A stretch of 64,000 nucleotides of DNA from Centroberyx gerrardi (Eukaryota > Chordata > Actinopteri > Beryciformes > Berycidae). The notes under the pieces are model-generated. The model worked only from the letters and a program-made list of their open reading frames with translations. It was not told the DNA's origin and ran no database searches. This document shows, piece by piece, positions 10,185-24,011 of this stretch (the stretch's first letter is position 1; every line of letters begins with the position of its first letter). The DNA is taken from NCBI RefSeq assembly GCF_048128805.1, contig NC_135998.1, positions 24,485,063-24,549,062 on the forward strand, given 5' to 3'. The position numbers were made by a program, and so were the translations under genes.

Positions 10185-13100
10185 ATGGATGTGCTATGGA
10201 TGGTGCCGCTGCTGCTGATTCCACTTCTGATGTGGACCAGCAGCACGTTTGTTTTTTATTTCAAAAAGTGTTTTTACGTCGCCTGGATGATGTGTTTGGC
10301 CATGATTGCGATCCCCCTGTGCATACTGAAAAGCGGAGGTAGAGACGTTGAAAACATGAGGTAAGTTGCTTGCATAAACATCGCTAGCAGTGCCGCCTGA
10401 CAGCTAACGTTAGCAAGCTAGCTGGCTAGTTGCAGCCGTAGTTGACATTAAACATTCAGTTACCGTTAGCTGGGCTACACCGCTGGCTCAGATTGGAGCG
10501 TAACGTTGAAAGAACAATCAGTGACGAGCGTCTTGCCGACCAATTTGCCTGACTTTGGAAGGGAAGCAAAACTAAAAAATAAATAAACCAAACATTTTCT
10601 ATAAAAACTACGCTAGCCCGTGCAGTGGCAACACGTTAACGTTGGCTGAAGACAGGAATGCTAACGTTAACATTTACGTTACGTCTACTGCTCAGTGAAC
10701 CATGCCACGGCATGTGCTATTTGACTGTTCCCAGGCGGCCAAAGCAATGCTAACCATAGTTACTTAGCCTCAGTTCATTTATACTTAGCCTACTGGAATC
10801 GTTGGCTAACTTAATACATGTTGTACTGTGTTGCACTGATTGGCAGGGTAGCATACCCCCTCTCGTATTAATCGCATCGAATGGCTATGTGTGGTATCAC
10901 AGTCATGTATTAACGTGTGTTCACCTCGGTTGACCACAACATGGATAGGCTTTATGCTAGCCAACGTTAAGGTAGGTGACTTAGGTGGTTACTACGATTG
11001 TTATAACATTAAACAATGAAGATAGCAGTTTTGATAACGCTACTATTACATATAGCTATCTAAGTGTGATGGTTAACGCTGGTGTCTTTACGTCTCAGCG
11101 TGACGTTTGCCAAACCATCTTCAAGTTTGCCAGACTAGCCTGCCCCTTTTCGGCGTTCTTCACGTAAATGCTGGTATTGGCTCGGTGAGAAAGACTCCTT
11201 ACCACTGGAGAAAATGTGTTATTTTAGACCTGACCCACTAACTGACTGGGTCAACTGATACCTGTTAGAAATATAGTACGCCTTTAGTATCAGTGTCCAC
11301 TTTGTAGCAGGGGATTTTGGTGTTGTGGTTATACAGGCGGGGGGGGGGGGGGGTTGTTGGACACAAATGACTGCATCCAGTAATTACCTTGAAGAGGTGG
11401 AGGTCAGATCTTATGTTCCTCCTGACTAGAGTAGGGTTACTGAATGGTTATGAGGCCCATCCCCAATACAACCCTGGCAATCAATGTCCAGTTCACCTCC
11501 TCAGTTTGCCTTGTTCCGTTGACATTGTTAGTCCTGTCAGTTAACAACAGCAGACTGGCTGCCTCAGTGCACTTGGGATAACTGTTTCACAGTCATGTTA
11601 GCCAACGTGGTGGTGTCATGTTGCACCAGTGTACCATTCTGTTAGCTCAAAGGTTATCTCGACCTGTTCACCGTGACAAAGTGCCTGTATTAGAGACAGA
11701 CAGGCACAGAGAGAGAGAGAAAAGGGTTGTAGACACACGCTAACACTTGGCAGGCTGTGACAGAAAGAGTTCACTGATTCATCAAGGACAGTGCCGTTTG
11801 TCACAGTCATTTGCCCTCAAACGGGTACACAAAGGCCTTAATTCTGGGGTTGACTGCTTGCTTCACAGCTAACTTGGGGTACTAGGACGTAGAGCAGTAA
11901 ACTGTGGTGGGCAGACAATGTGGGCCACAACAGGCCTTTACATGTACAATCAGTCACTCGCATCCACTGACCTCAAGTTGCCAATAATGTGGTCCATGCT
12001 CTCCCTGAACCACTTTTGTTGGCCTTGGATCTTTCAGTGTTGGCGTTTTTGTGCAGAGCCACTGTTGAGCTGAGAATGTAGCGTTAATGCTCGTTGTGGT
12101 GAGGCTATTGTGTCTGCCACATACGTGAACGACAAATGGAATTGGACAGCTGCTGTTTACTAAGATTCCAGCATGAATTATCAAGAATAGAGGCTTAGTT
12201 TGTCACTCACAATTCATTGAGCTCAGGTTGCATACTGTGTGATAGCTTCTGACATCAGTAGAATAGTGCCAGTGTGTCTCCCTGTTGACTGTGTTGAATT
12301 GTGGTCACTCAGAGACTGTTGTCAGACTGCCCTTTTGAGCCTACACAGTTGAAACTATTTATTTTCTTGCCCTTGCATCTCTGAATGAACTAATCCTCCG
12401 CTCTATCATTCTGATCGAGTTGCCATGACCCTATTCTGAACAAGCCTCTGACCTTTGACACCTGAATTAGCTTCAACATCGATATCTTTGTTTGTTGGTA
12501 CAATAGTTTTAAGGATAACAGGTCACACTCACCTTTTTCTGTGAGCAGCTAAGTTGCATGAAACCTATGCTGGTGTCAGATACATGTCATTATGCTCTGT
12601 AGGTTTAAAAGGAACGTATTTGGACACTGATCATGAAATGAATCAAGGGAAAAGCTGAGTGAACTGGCCATAAAAGAATGCAACTGAGGCCATTTCATTC
12701 CCCTTGAACAATCTCACAATTGCTGCAACACTGGCTGAGCCATTGCATAACCAGTGCCTTTTGCACAAGACTGGATGTGCTATCACTGTAGTGCTGCGTT
12801 GAAAGATAAAAGGCGAAGATTGCATTTCAGTTTAAAGGTTAGAGGTATTTTACTGTATTCTACCAATCAAGCATAAATGGTCTAACCTAGATTTCTGTGA
12901 GCCAGTAATGTGCCATGATTGCATTAGCCTAAGTAGAGTCATAAGACAAACAGTGAGCCGATGCTAATAGACAAGTTCAAAAAGTAGCCTCATCCCTTTC
13001 AGTAATTTGAAGCATGGAGAGGTTTACTTTTCATATAGTAGCCTAACTAGTTTTAACTAGTTTTCTATGCTGGTTCATCCTGACCTCGCCCACCTTGCAA

Positions 13101-16100
13101 ATAGATAGTGAGAAAACTGAAGCTTGGTAAGTGCTTGTAGGTAGCAAACATCAAATTAATTAATGTATATCAGACTAATGGCAATATTTAAAAACTATCT
13201 GCACATAGGAATCTGTCGAAATGGTACATTCAAAAAAACAAAAACCTTAGTTCAGGATGCACATATAAAAAGTAAAACTTTAAGTTTAGTCATGGCCAGT
13301 GAATTGAAAATCTAAAGGCCAAAAGCTACACCAGTTGCTTGCCGTGTCTGGTATTATTGTCAGAACTGGTGAAATTGTGAGAGAGCAGTGACTGTTGGAT
13401 ACACTACTGAATATCTTATTTCTGCAAGCTGTAGGCTAACTCTAGCTTGCGCAATGTCAGATTTGTGCTCTTGATTGCAGTATGCCTTGCAGTTGATTGC
13501 AGGATGATTTTGAGACAAATAGCTGTTCAATTTATACAAACGTTATCCAATCACACTCATCCTTGCATGGTTGAAAGTTCAGTTGCCATATTTTGCTCAG
13601 TTCTCCACCTTTTTTATGGTCTCCATCGTGGCTAGTAGTGGGAAGACCAATTCTTTTAAGTAACTCAATCCTTTCAGGCTTTCCGATGGTAGTGAATTGA
13701 TTCAGGATCATATCATTTGATTCACTTTACTTCACGGTTCATTAAGTCCAATACAACAAGTGAGCTACTATCTCATACACTAGCAACTGAACCAACTAAA
13801 TGATTCAACAACTCGCATCTGTACTGTTTCTTTCGCTCAGTCTGATACAGCAACTGAACGGTTCATTCAGTCCCAAAGAAAGATGTCGAATCAGCAACTG
13901 AACGACTAATCTATACACTAACTGCTGGACAAAACTGAACAAGTTGTGCTTGTTGTTTGGGTGTGACGTAAAATGACACTGAATGAATGAACAAGGAAGT
14001 TTGAGAGTTTGTTGTGACTGTGGTTGATTACTCCCATTTTGGAGAGTAGCAAGACATTATTGAGGTCATTGCCAAGGTAGGGTTGGTGATTCACCTCAGT
14101 GTCGTCAAGCAAAAATTTGATTATTAGTAGGGATGCACCGATTAATCGGCCTTCTATTGGTACGGCCTATTGTAGTAAAAGTTTCTAATTTCAAATGTTC
14201 AAACTAGGGATGGGACGATATGCTTATCTCACAATACGATACGATATAGCATAATACACGATATGGGGTTCACGATTCGATACAATCATGATACGATGTA
14301 GCCTAATAAATAAAAAATCAGTGACAACAAAGTATGACTGTGCAGAATTATGTTTATTTCTGAGCCACAAATCTTTCTAGCGGCAGCATTGGCTTGCTAG
14401 AACGTAAAGAACAATTTAAAAATGTAAAATGTGCAAATAATATAATTTGGATGGCAAGCTTGTGAAATGGTGATGGGCAAGCCATCTCATTTGTGATTAC
14501 TACAGCAGAATACTACACCAAAGTGTGACATAATAAGATTCTGGTTCCATTGCCTTGTCAGACTAATGGGAAAATGAACAGGGGTGTGAAATGATTGGCT
14601 ATCCAACGCCAACACACTTTTTGCTTAAGATATTTGGATTTAATATGGATTTCTGTATTTGTTAAGGTGGGTGTGGGCCAGGTTTGAACCCACAATGAAA
14701 ACATGTACAAAATCGGTATCATTAAGTAGCTTAGCATTTCAGCATTTGACGCTAACGTCAACCGCTCTGCGCGTTCTAGCATAGAGAGATGGCTCCTGTG
14801 ACACATCCGTAATCAGTTTGTTAGCAAATATTTTTTTTTAAATGGATTAAGTCGATAACGCGTGTAATAAAGTAGCCCTTTGATATTTCTAATGCTGTGG
14901 TTTCACATATTTAAAGGACGAAATGATTGGTAAACAGGAACCAGAAATCCTATACATTTTCGGCATAGGCGAAAAATAAAAGCACCCGGGCATGATACGG
15001 GAGACCCAAAATGACGACACACCTTAGTGGACTATTCCTCCATATAGTGCCACATAGTGCAGTCTGTTCCAGTGCAATGGAAATTAACTGTCTCTTTTAC
15101 TCTGTATGTTGCATAGCAACGTCTTGAGGACTTACAAATATTAACAATAAAATTGTTGATAAAACCTTTGGATACTCAAAATTGTCCTATACCATGATAT
15201 TGGCACTGCTGTGCTGATCTGCGACCACAGCATGGCATTGTCAATATCTCACAGTATAAAGGCCCTGACACACCAAACCGACTTCAAAGAACCAGCGGCG
15301 ACGAAGGCCGACTGTTGCGTCGCCTCACGTCGCCTGCGTCTGGTCCAAAAAGTTGCACTTGAACACACCACAAAGACTACACCCGACGGCCAACTAGCAC
15401 GTACGTTCTGCGCCTGCGTGAGGGGAAATAACTCTCCATACCATATGTCTGATAAGAAGTTGCAAATGTCACTGGCGTTGTCAGCCCTTGGTCTTTTGGT
15501 TGTGGAAGAAGAAAGGAAGAGGCGGAGGCGAAAAATAAGGAGAAACCGCACTAAATGGGTGAAATCATGAATAACGTTACTCCAGCGACAGGCTCAAGGG
15601 GCTTTCCCGAACCTGTGTCGAGAGCTGGAGATAAATGAAACCTCCGATTTTAAAAATTTTGCTCGGCTCTTTCCTGTTCAGTTCCACATGTTGAAGGAAT
15701 TTATCAGTCCAATCATCCAGAGGCAAAACACGAACTACCAATCAGAGTGATCTCTCTCACCAATGGCTCCGACGCCGATTCAACACGCTCAATCGGCCGA
15801 AAAGACGCCGACAGGGTCCGACTAGTGCCGACGGTGCGGGACACACCGTAAAAACTAGGGACACCGACGCTTACCGACGGCCCGACATTGGCCGACGGCC
15901 AACCGTCGGCCTGGTGTGTCAGGGCCTTAACACTCCGTCTCATGTTAATGCTGAATCTGCAACTCATTACCTTCTGAATTGTTTGTAAATGAAAGACTGT
16001 ATTTGCGTTATTCTACCTGCTCCTCCATGAGCCAGTGTTTCAGCAACATTAAATCACTACTTTGTTGTTGTTTTTTTTGCTAGTAAGTTTATTCATGAGT

Positions 16101-19100
16101 GATTGTTTACGTTTGACATATTGCAGACTCATTTGCCCAAATAAGGGATTCCAGATAAAACTGCAAATCCACATTTCCCCCCAGCCTCATTTACAGCTAA
16201 GGACACTTCAGCTACCTCTCCAAACACAGTGTTTATATCCAATCAATGGCCTTTCTGGTCTTTTAAACCTTGGCAAATGGGTAAAAAGATACTCAACAGT
16301 GACATCAAGGGAAAATAAAGGCTATTCAAATCTACTTTCCCAGGGCTTTAAGTGGCTTTGCTGTGTTTAATCTCAGAATTGCTGGGAGTGAGGCACAGTG
16401 AGAGACCTGGTCATTTAATTTCGCTCCTTTCTGCACAGAGCGTTTTTAGAGTGTTTGATTATTGTATTCATTCACTATTTTCAACTGTCTATAAACATTG
16501 ACAGCTAATCATTTCTAACATTGCGTTATGAATTTTAAAGTTTCTGTGATTAGAAACAGTTTAATGTATTAGAATGAATAGCCTATGCTGCCTCAATGAA
16601 AACCATTTTCATGTGCTACTGGCGTCAAGAGGTGAGTAAGCACCTCAGTCATCAAGCACACACTAAACATGTGATCACTTTGCATTGTAATCACTTTTGG
16701 GTTTGAATAAAACTATGATTTATTTACACATGGTCAGGACAGCAGTGTCATGCAGCCATAAGAACAATCTGTTAAACACAGTGCTACATTGAAATGTTAT
16801 TCTTGCTGTGTACTTTTACATGATCTGCCGCTATTAGCTGAAAGTCTGGGTAAAATACATAATTTGAACCAGCAGTCAAAAACAGAATTGGTAATCGGAA
16901 TCTGCCCCAAAAACCGTGATCATGTGCAGCCCTAGATATAATTAGAAAAGGGTTGCCCACCCTTGCTACAACTGGTCAGCTGTAAGCAGCCAGCTTGTCA
17001 GCTAGTAGCTAAGCAAACTAGCAGTACCCTTGCTAGCTTACTAATTCATTAACGCTTTAAATTATAGGCATTTAGCTCACGCTCTCATCTAACTTGCAAA
17101 GAATGCAACAGCAGAATAAGCTTTAGTTCCTAGACCACGATCATAACAAGCAAGGGTCAGAGCCATAGTTTACTGCAACATTCCTTTGACAGAAGTGGTA
17201 GAAAAAGAAATAAATGCTAAGGAGAGTGGTAGAAGGCAGTTTTCTTTCTTTTTCCTCTTTTTTTTTGATGAGAACAAATTAGGGCAAGTAGAGGAGGAGG
17301 ATGTGGGGGAGGGGATATGATTCAGTGGTGAGAGAGTGATGTGAGGAACTTCTTGAAGAGATGAGTTTTCAGCCTACGACAGAAGATGGGGAGTGACTCT
17401 GCTGTTCTTACTGGAGTGGGGAGTCCAGGTGGAGCGATGACCCGGTCGCAGCAGGGAGTGGAGAGCTAAGAGGCCACTGGAGGTGTGGCGGCACGGCTCC
17501 CCGTTTGAGGGGAGTGACATGGGAGAGTTTGGGGAGGTTTTGGACAAGGCAGGCCGCAGTGTCCTCGATGCATTTTAGGGGCTAAAGAGAGTATTTCAGG
17601 AGAGAGTATTTCTAGGAGGGTACTGGAGTATTCCAGATGGGAGATGAGTAAAGCTTGAGTCCCTGGTGAGGAAGGGTCTGATTTGATGGATGTTGTAGAG
17701 TGCCAACCTGCATTGCAATGTGGGCCCCATATGGCAGTTGGTTGTCTAGAATCACACCATTATTGTTGCCAGTCTGGGCAGACGTCACCGTAGTCTCATT
17801 ATTGGTGATGGAGAGGTCTTATCAAGTTCAGATATGTTATCTCAGTCTCCTCAAAGCTCTGCAAATAGACACAAACAAATGAATATTAAAACAAGTGAAT
17901 GTGTGGTTTTATTAGTCCCAAAAGAGTGGAGCAGTAACTTGAAATGAACTCAGAAGGGGTACAAACAGGAAATAATGCTACTGATATCAGGGTGAAAAAT
18001 CATTAAGTTAATCAGATAGGGGACTTTTTAACCTGAACTTGACTGTCACGTAAAATTCTGAAAGTGTTTTTTGTACGTATTATTTTGTAATGCCTCTATC
18101 CAAAGTATTTGGAAAAGGGATACTGCTAAAATTGGATAGTGAACATGTTTATTTCAGCAAACAAAAAGCAACATTTTCATTTTCCCCGCTTAACAGACCA
18201 AACCTTGATGTCATATCCAAGGTACTGAACCATGGGGTTTGGAAGCCAATCCAGCAACACTGTTGTCCAACTTTTTAAGTGTGCATTTTTCACCCCAGTC
18301 TTCTAAATTTGTATGGGATCACCCCACTGGGCAAGGCAGGTCCTGACTTGATCATTCTTAGCCCAAATAGTTGCTTAAATTTAGATTGGGGTAAAAAAAA
18401 CAACAACATGTCATAACCTTCTTGGATGTGTTTTTCATACCTTATGCAATGTCAGAGGCAGCTTGCTTATACAGGCTCAGACAGATGGTAAGACAGTCTT
18501 TCTCAAAGCTCATTGGAGCGTTTTGCTTACTTCAGGCAAATATTTAACCAGCCAAGAAACAAACAAAACTAATGGGGATCTTGAACATGGTTAAGCTCCC
18601 TCGTTTCTTGTATTGTTAAGACAGTCTTGATTATGTTTTGTCTTAAGGTAGAGCGTCATCCAAATTTAATATATCTGAACTGGCAAATTGAATGGCCATG
18701 ATTAATTAAATAGTATACAGTGAAACAAAAAATGTTAAATATGACGATGTATTGGAATTCCCTTTTTTGTTGCCAATTAGGCTATGTATGGCCAATAAGT
18801 GGGGTTTTGGAATACATTTTCATGCATGCTTCATATTTTGAACGTGAATTGCCCTAGTATTTCACATTTTGTCAGTCATTTACACATTCCTCTGATTTGA
18901 ACAACCTCTGTTCCCAAGTAGGGGTCTGGTTAAAGAGATGTAATGTGTTTACAAGGTTGTGAGCAATAACCTCTGATTTTCTGGTCTCTAATTAACCTTT
19001 TTCCCCCTCAGGATTATCCGCTCCCTGGTTCGCCATGTGAAGTATTTTCTAGGTCTTCGGTTTGAAGTGAGCGGTTGGGAGCATCTGCAGACAGAGGGCC

Positions 19101-22100
19101 CCTATGTCATCATCTCCAATCACCAGAGCTCCCTGGATGTTTTGGGTGGGTATTGGTGTTGCACAGGTATAGTTGCCGTACTGGTATAGTGCAGCAGTAC
19201 CTTCGTGTGAAGATGAGTTGTTTTGATAATGGTTCCATTGTCAAAATGGTTGATGCAATTTTTCCTTTCTTCAGTTTGCAGAAAACATCGCACTTACAAA
19301 TGAAAAAGTGCAGAAATGTATCTATTTTCTATTTTATTTCATTTAGACTGCCAATCCGCTGTTCATATCAGATATTTGGTTAACCGCTAAAACTTTTTGT
19401 AGTTAAGGTTTGCTGGCTCACAAAATAACTTGAGTTGTCATTTTGTTTGAAAAATCAATCTGAAACAAAGTTTAGTGGTTAGATAATGTAACCTGTCACA
19501 TCTTTATTCCACTATTTGCTTATGGAAATATTTGATTGGCTTTAGGCTATGTTAACACCAAGGGAGGTCTGTCGGATGTATGACATGGAAACATTGCACT
19601 CTTCCCTCGGAAGTTGCTAGCAAGACTGTCCTATCCTGTTGTTTGGCATGCTAAAACAGATTCCTGCATTGGTTAGACAACAATCATGGGGCAAAATGTA
19701 AGATTACGTCAGCTTTGGTGCTGCCAAAGGGTTTCTGCCTCAATGGAAATGAAGACTGAGTGCCACGCAACCACCAAGAGTATTTGAAGAGTCAGATTCA
19801 CAGGTTTGGTTGGGCACAGTCATAGAAGACCCTAAAAGAACACATGGATCAATAGAAAATGCATTATGCCTGCCTTCAGAGGACCCAGGACCGTTAACTG
19901 TGTGAGATAATAGCTGATTGTCACTTTGCTGAATGCCATATAAAATAGGTCTAGATTAAAGGCCCAATCCGCAATCGCTGTACAGTGCCCCATTTGTCCC
20001 CATCATCGCTCCGGCTCTCTGTGTTTGTGTTTTGTATACAGTACATTGGGGTGCAGCTTTTGCTGTAGGGAAGGGGTGAGGAACGAGTGCGTACAAACTG
20101 AGGAGCCTTGGAAACTGGCCAAACAACTTGTGCATAAAAGTTTTGGCTAAGTATGGTTACCAGTCGCTGTAATTACTTCACTTCACATTTCCCAAATTGC
20201 AGTATAGTTTGGTTATGACAATGAAAATAATCACATAGCTACCTGTCCTGACATCCTCTCACAAAGCCAAGAAGCCTGCCTTTAGACTAGGGCTGAAAGA
20301 TATTGACAAAAAATTGAATTTCGATTATTTGACAGAATATTGCAATTGCGATTTAAACTGTGATTCATATCATCACAAATTGTTCTTGACATACATTTTT
20401 TTCAACTTTAAAATTGTTTAAAGGCTTACTGAGTAGGATTTTGCTAGTTGAAACAGTACAGCGAGGCGAAACGCCAAGCAGACAAGCCTCGTTCCAAAAC
20501 AAGAGTCTGAATCTGGGGTTGGCTTTCACCCGTTGACGAGTATTGAAGGAGAGGATGAGGATGAAGAGTGACATGGAGTTGGCCTGTTTTCTGTTGGACA
20601 GGTAGGTGCCAGTTAGCTTAGCTATCAGCTTTTCTACTACAAAGAAGCTACGCTAACAACGGTAGCTAGCTGCCAGCTCATGACACACACTAGCTCTGAG
20701 CAGAACTCAGAACCCAGTTACTCTGTATTAGAGTTCAGGACCGCTACAGTAGCCAGCGTGGCTTTTAGATATAAAACGATTCAGCAGTGGTTTTGGTTGC
20801 AGGCGGACTCACACACTGCCAAAAGATTGACGCCCAGAAACGTCCCGAACATTCAGAAATAGGAAAATCCAGGCAGAAGGCAGGTCTCTCTGCAAATGCA
20901 CACACTGTCACAGACTATGGGTCATAAATAATGATTGAGTATAATAATCTTTGGATGAGTTTATGCTATTTCAAAGGGGAAAATTCTGCTCTGTATACCT
21001 TTTTTAAAGAAAAGGAGCCTGACTTGGCGTCCGAGTTACCATGCCAACTACTGCACCCAGCCATTTACAGCAGCTGATCCCAGATCTGATCTGATATGAC
21101 CGTAAGGCACTCAGCTCCCTCAACTCCACAGCTATGGCTGGGCTTAAAGTGCACTTTATAATCTAATTGTGGTTCAGTCTTTGCTCTATTTCTTTTGCCC
21201 TAGTAGAGACACATCTACTGTCTCTCCTCCTGTTTCTTATCCTTTATTTCACAGACATTGTCTGCGTCTCTGATGGCATGTGTCTTTGGCATCTTTCCCT
21301 GCTCCGTTTCATTTGAGGATGTACCAGCTGCTGTTGCGTCTTACTCGGTCCTCAAAACATAGACAGACGTTTAGGCCATGAAGGTTATCACACACACCTG
21401 ATTTCTCAATATAAGCATCATTCATGGAGATAAATCCCTTTCCCAAAGCATGACGTCTGTTCCAACACGACATACATTGCATCACCAGACTTTATACCAG
21501 ATGAAATCCACGGTTTCACAAGGCCACCGAGAGATAAGATGGAAAGGCCAAAGCTCATCCGAAATGGAGTCCTTAGCTGTCACACACAGTCATTGGCGCT
21601 GTTGCTGTGTGTTACAAACATCTTTGAGAGAGAACGATATGCATTTAACATCTAGACCATTCTAAAAAATTGCTCTGTTCTTTTTCCGCTAACCTTGAAG
21701 CCTGTTCAGTGAAGGCAACTGAGTCTACATTTTGTAGCAAGTACCCCAAGTGTGAACTGTGAATTATGCTCACAGCCTGTAATAGCATTAGTAGCCTTTT
21801 ATTGATCCTAGCCTTGGTGAAGTAATGATTGTACAACACATAAAATGCAGTTATGGGAATAAAACAGCTCAGGAAATCAGGGTACAAACATCAGATCCAT
21901 TCAATTTAAACATTCCTATTTGTTATTCCTGTGCAGGACTCCAAATTAACTTTTTTTTTGTAGTGCTGGTGAACTAAGCACCAACTTTTTCTAGAAAGTG
22001 ATACGGGAACAACTTTGATTTTAAAAACAATTTACATTTTTGGTTGGACTACTACTACAATTTTATGGATTTATTACCTTTAACCATTGTGAGCAATCAA

Positions 22101-23085
22101 CAATTTAAAAAGGGCCGTAGCTGTTACTTGGTGACAGGCCAACATCTTGTATGAAAAATGTTTTATCTGTCATGCTTGTGAAGCCTATCTTAAAAAGCTT
22201 TACAGAGTTACTCATCATTCATTTGCTGATTTATAGTTACTTCTCTTTTGCTTTTGCGTGTTTGAAATGCCTCATGGTCCCACACAGGTCTAACCTAGAC
22301 CATAGGAATGACATATTTCAGTTCAATTCAAATGATGCGTATGAACTCCTTAAAATGGGCGGTGTTCCCCTTCAAGGTCTAGTATGTAGTATATGGTATT
22401 TATGGCGCCGCGTTGGAAATGGAAGTGATTGCCAATAACAATGTGTCTTATGCATGGCTCTTACCGTACACTGTCTGACAATAAGTCAGCCGCCTTTCCC
22501 CTGTTCCCCAGGCCTGATGGAGATCCTGCCAGACCGCTGCACCATGATCGCCAAGAAGGAGTTGATCTACGCCGGCACGGTGGGCATCATCTGCTGGCTG
22601 GGTGGCATCGTCTTTATCAACCGCAAGAAGACGAGCGATGCCAAGAGTGTCATGGCTGACGCTGCCAAAACTATGTTGGACGACCAGGTGATCCCCCTTC
22701 TTGCCAGTCACATTCAGAATGGGTCACGGGTTTTATATCCCGAACTAGTACTTTCTGCTCTCTGGTATGAAAGGGCAGATCATATGTCATATTAATGTAA
22801 CTATCAGTTCTTTGTTTTGTTTTTTGTTTGGTTTTGTTTTTGCTCTTAATCACTTATCATAAGGGTCTGGTTTTGTATGATTGATTGGGGATGATATGGG
22901 ATCGTTAAATGGCTATTTCTCCTTTTTAACCCTTGGTTTTTGCCCCATACAGATTCGGCTGTGGGTGTTCCCAGAGGGAACGCGAAACCAGAGAGGCGAC
23001 CTGCTGCCCTTCAAGAAGGGTGCCTTCCACCTGGCAGTGCAGGCACAAGTGGGTCTCATGGCCTTGGTTCTTCTCTATCTCACTC

Positions 23086-23122
<37 letters not shown>

Positions 23123-23962
23123 GTAATGCAGACAGTCCTAATTAATCTATATATTTTATGTGAATGAAGTCACCACTTTATGCACTGCGACACACAGCCT
23201 CACCCTGTTTATACACTTGACCCTGTTTACACAAGGGCTCTAATACTGGCCTTATTCCAGGAGTGTTGTGCCAAGTTGTGTCTCCTAAAAGAGTGAGAGG
23301 TCATGTTGCCAGCATTGTGCTGATTCTAGACACATGGGGGAGCTAGCAACCTTATATGGCACAAGACTACTTCATGACGTAACCACATCCGATCTACAGA
23401 TGACACCGTGCATAGAGAGCACTGAATCGATCGGACTTATTTGCATGGAATCCTTTGACCCTATCAGATTAGTTTGACCCATGAAGTTGGCCTGCTTACG
23501 CGAAGATAACAGACTTATGACAGCTTTGAAGCTCAACCTCTTGAGCGCTTCTCTTCTGACAATTCTGTTCTTCTCCGTCTCTGAAATTACCCTGGGGTTG
23601 TGCATGATGTAACCGCTCCCCCATCTCCTCACGCCAGATTACTTCACTGGCTCTACCTTTCTAATAGGCGAGATGGAGGGCTATTGCAGTTCCAACGCGG
23701 AGTGACTACAGGATAACTCTCAGACAGCTCAGCCGTGTGCGGTTATGAGCTCTGTCTTTTGTCAGGTGAACGTCAGTCAGCTTCGTTACACGGAGGTGGG
23801 AGGTCTCTGTTCTTGATCTCCTGTCACACACACACAGTCGGGGTCAAGCAGGTGGAACGAATTAAAAAAACATCGTTCAATGAAACCTGGCCAGAAACCG
23901 CAACTCGGTTCACCCCAGGCAAAAATGTGGTGGTGTGTTTTACTGTGCTGTGAGTTGTGCGC

Positions 23963-24011
<49 letters not shown>

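Larger units (their letters stand above)
10361..19011. other. agpat2 intron 1, transposon-rich
   Basis: The donor GTAAGT at 10361 and the acceptor CCCCCTCAG at 19003-19011 define an 8.65-kb intron. It holds a G-run (11339-11353), a hAT-like element with a nested Harbinger copy (14128-16934) and a dispersed repeat (about 17240-17850). No additional coding exon was recognised. Confidence 0.7.
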
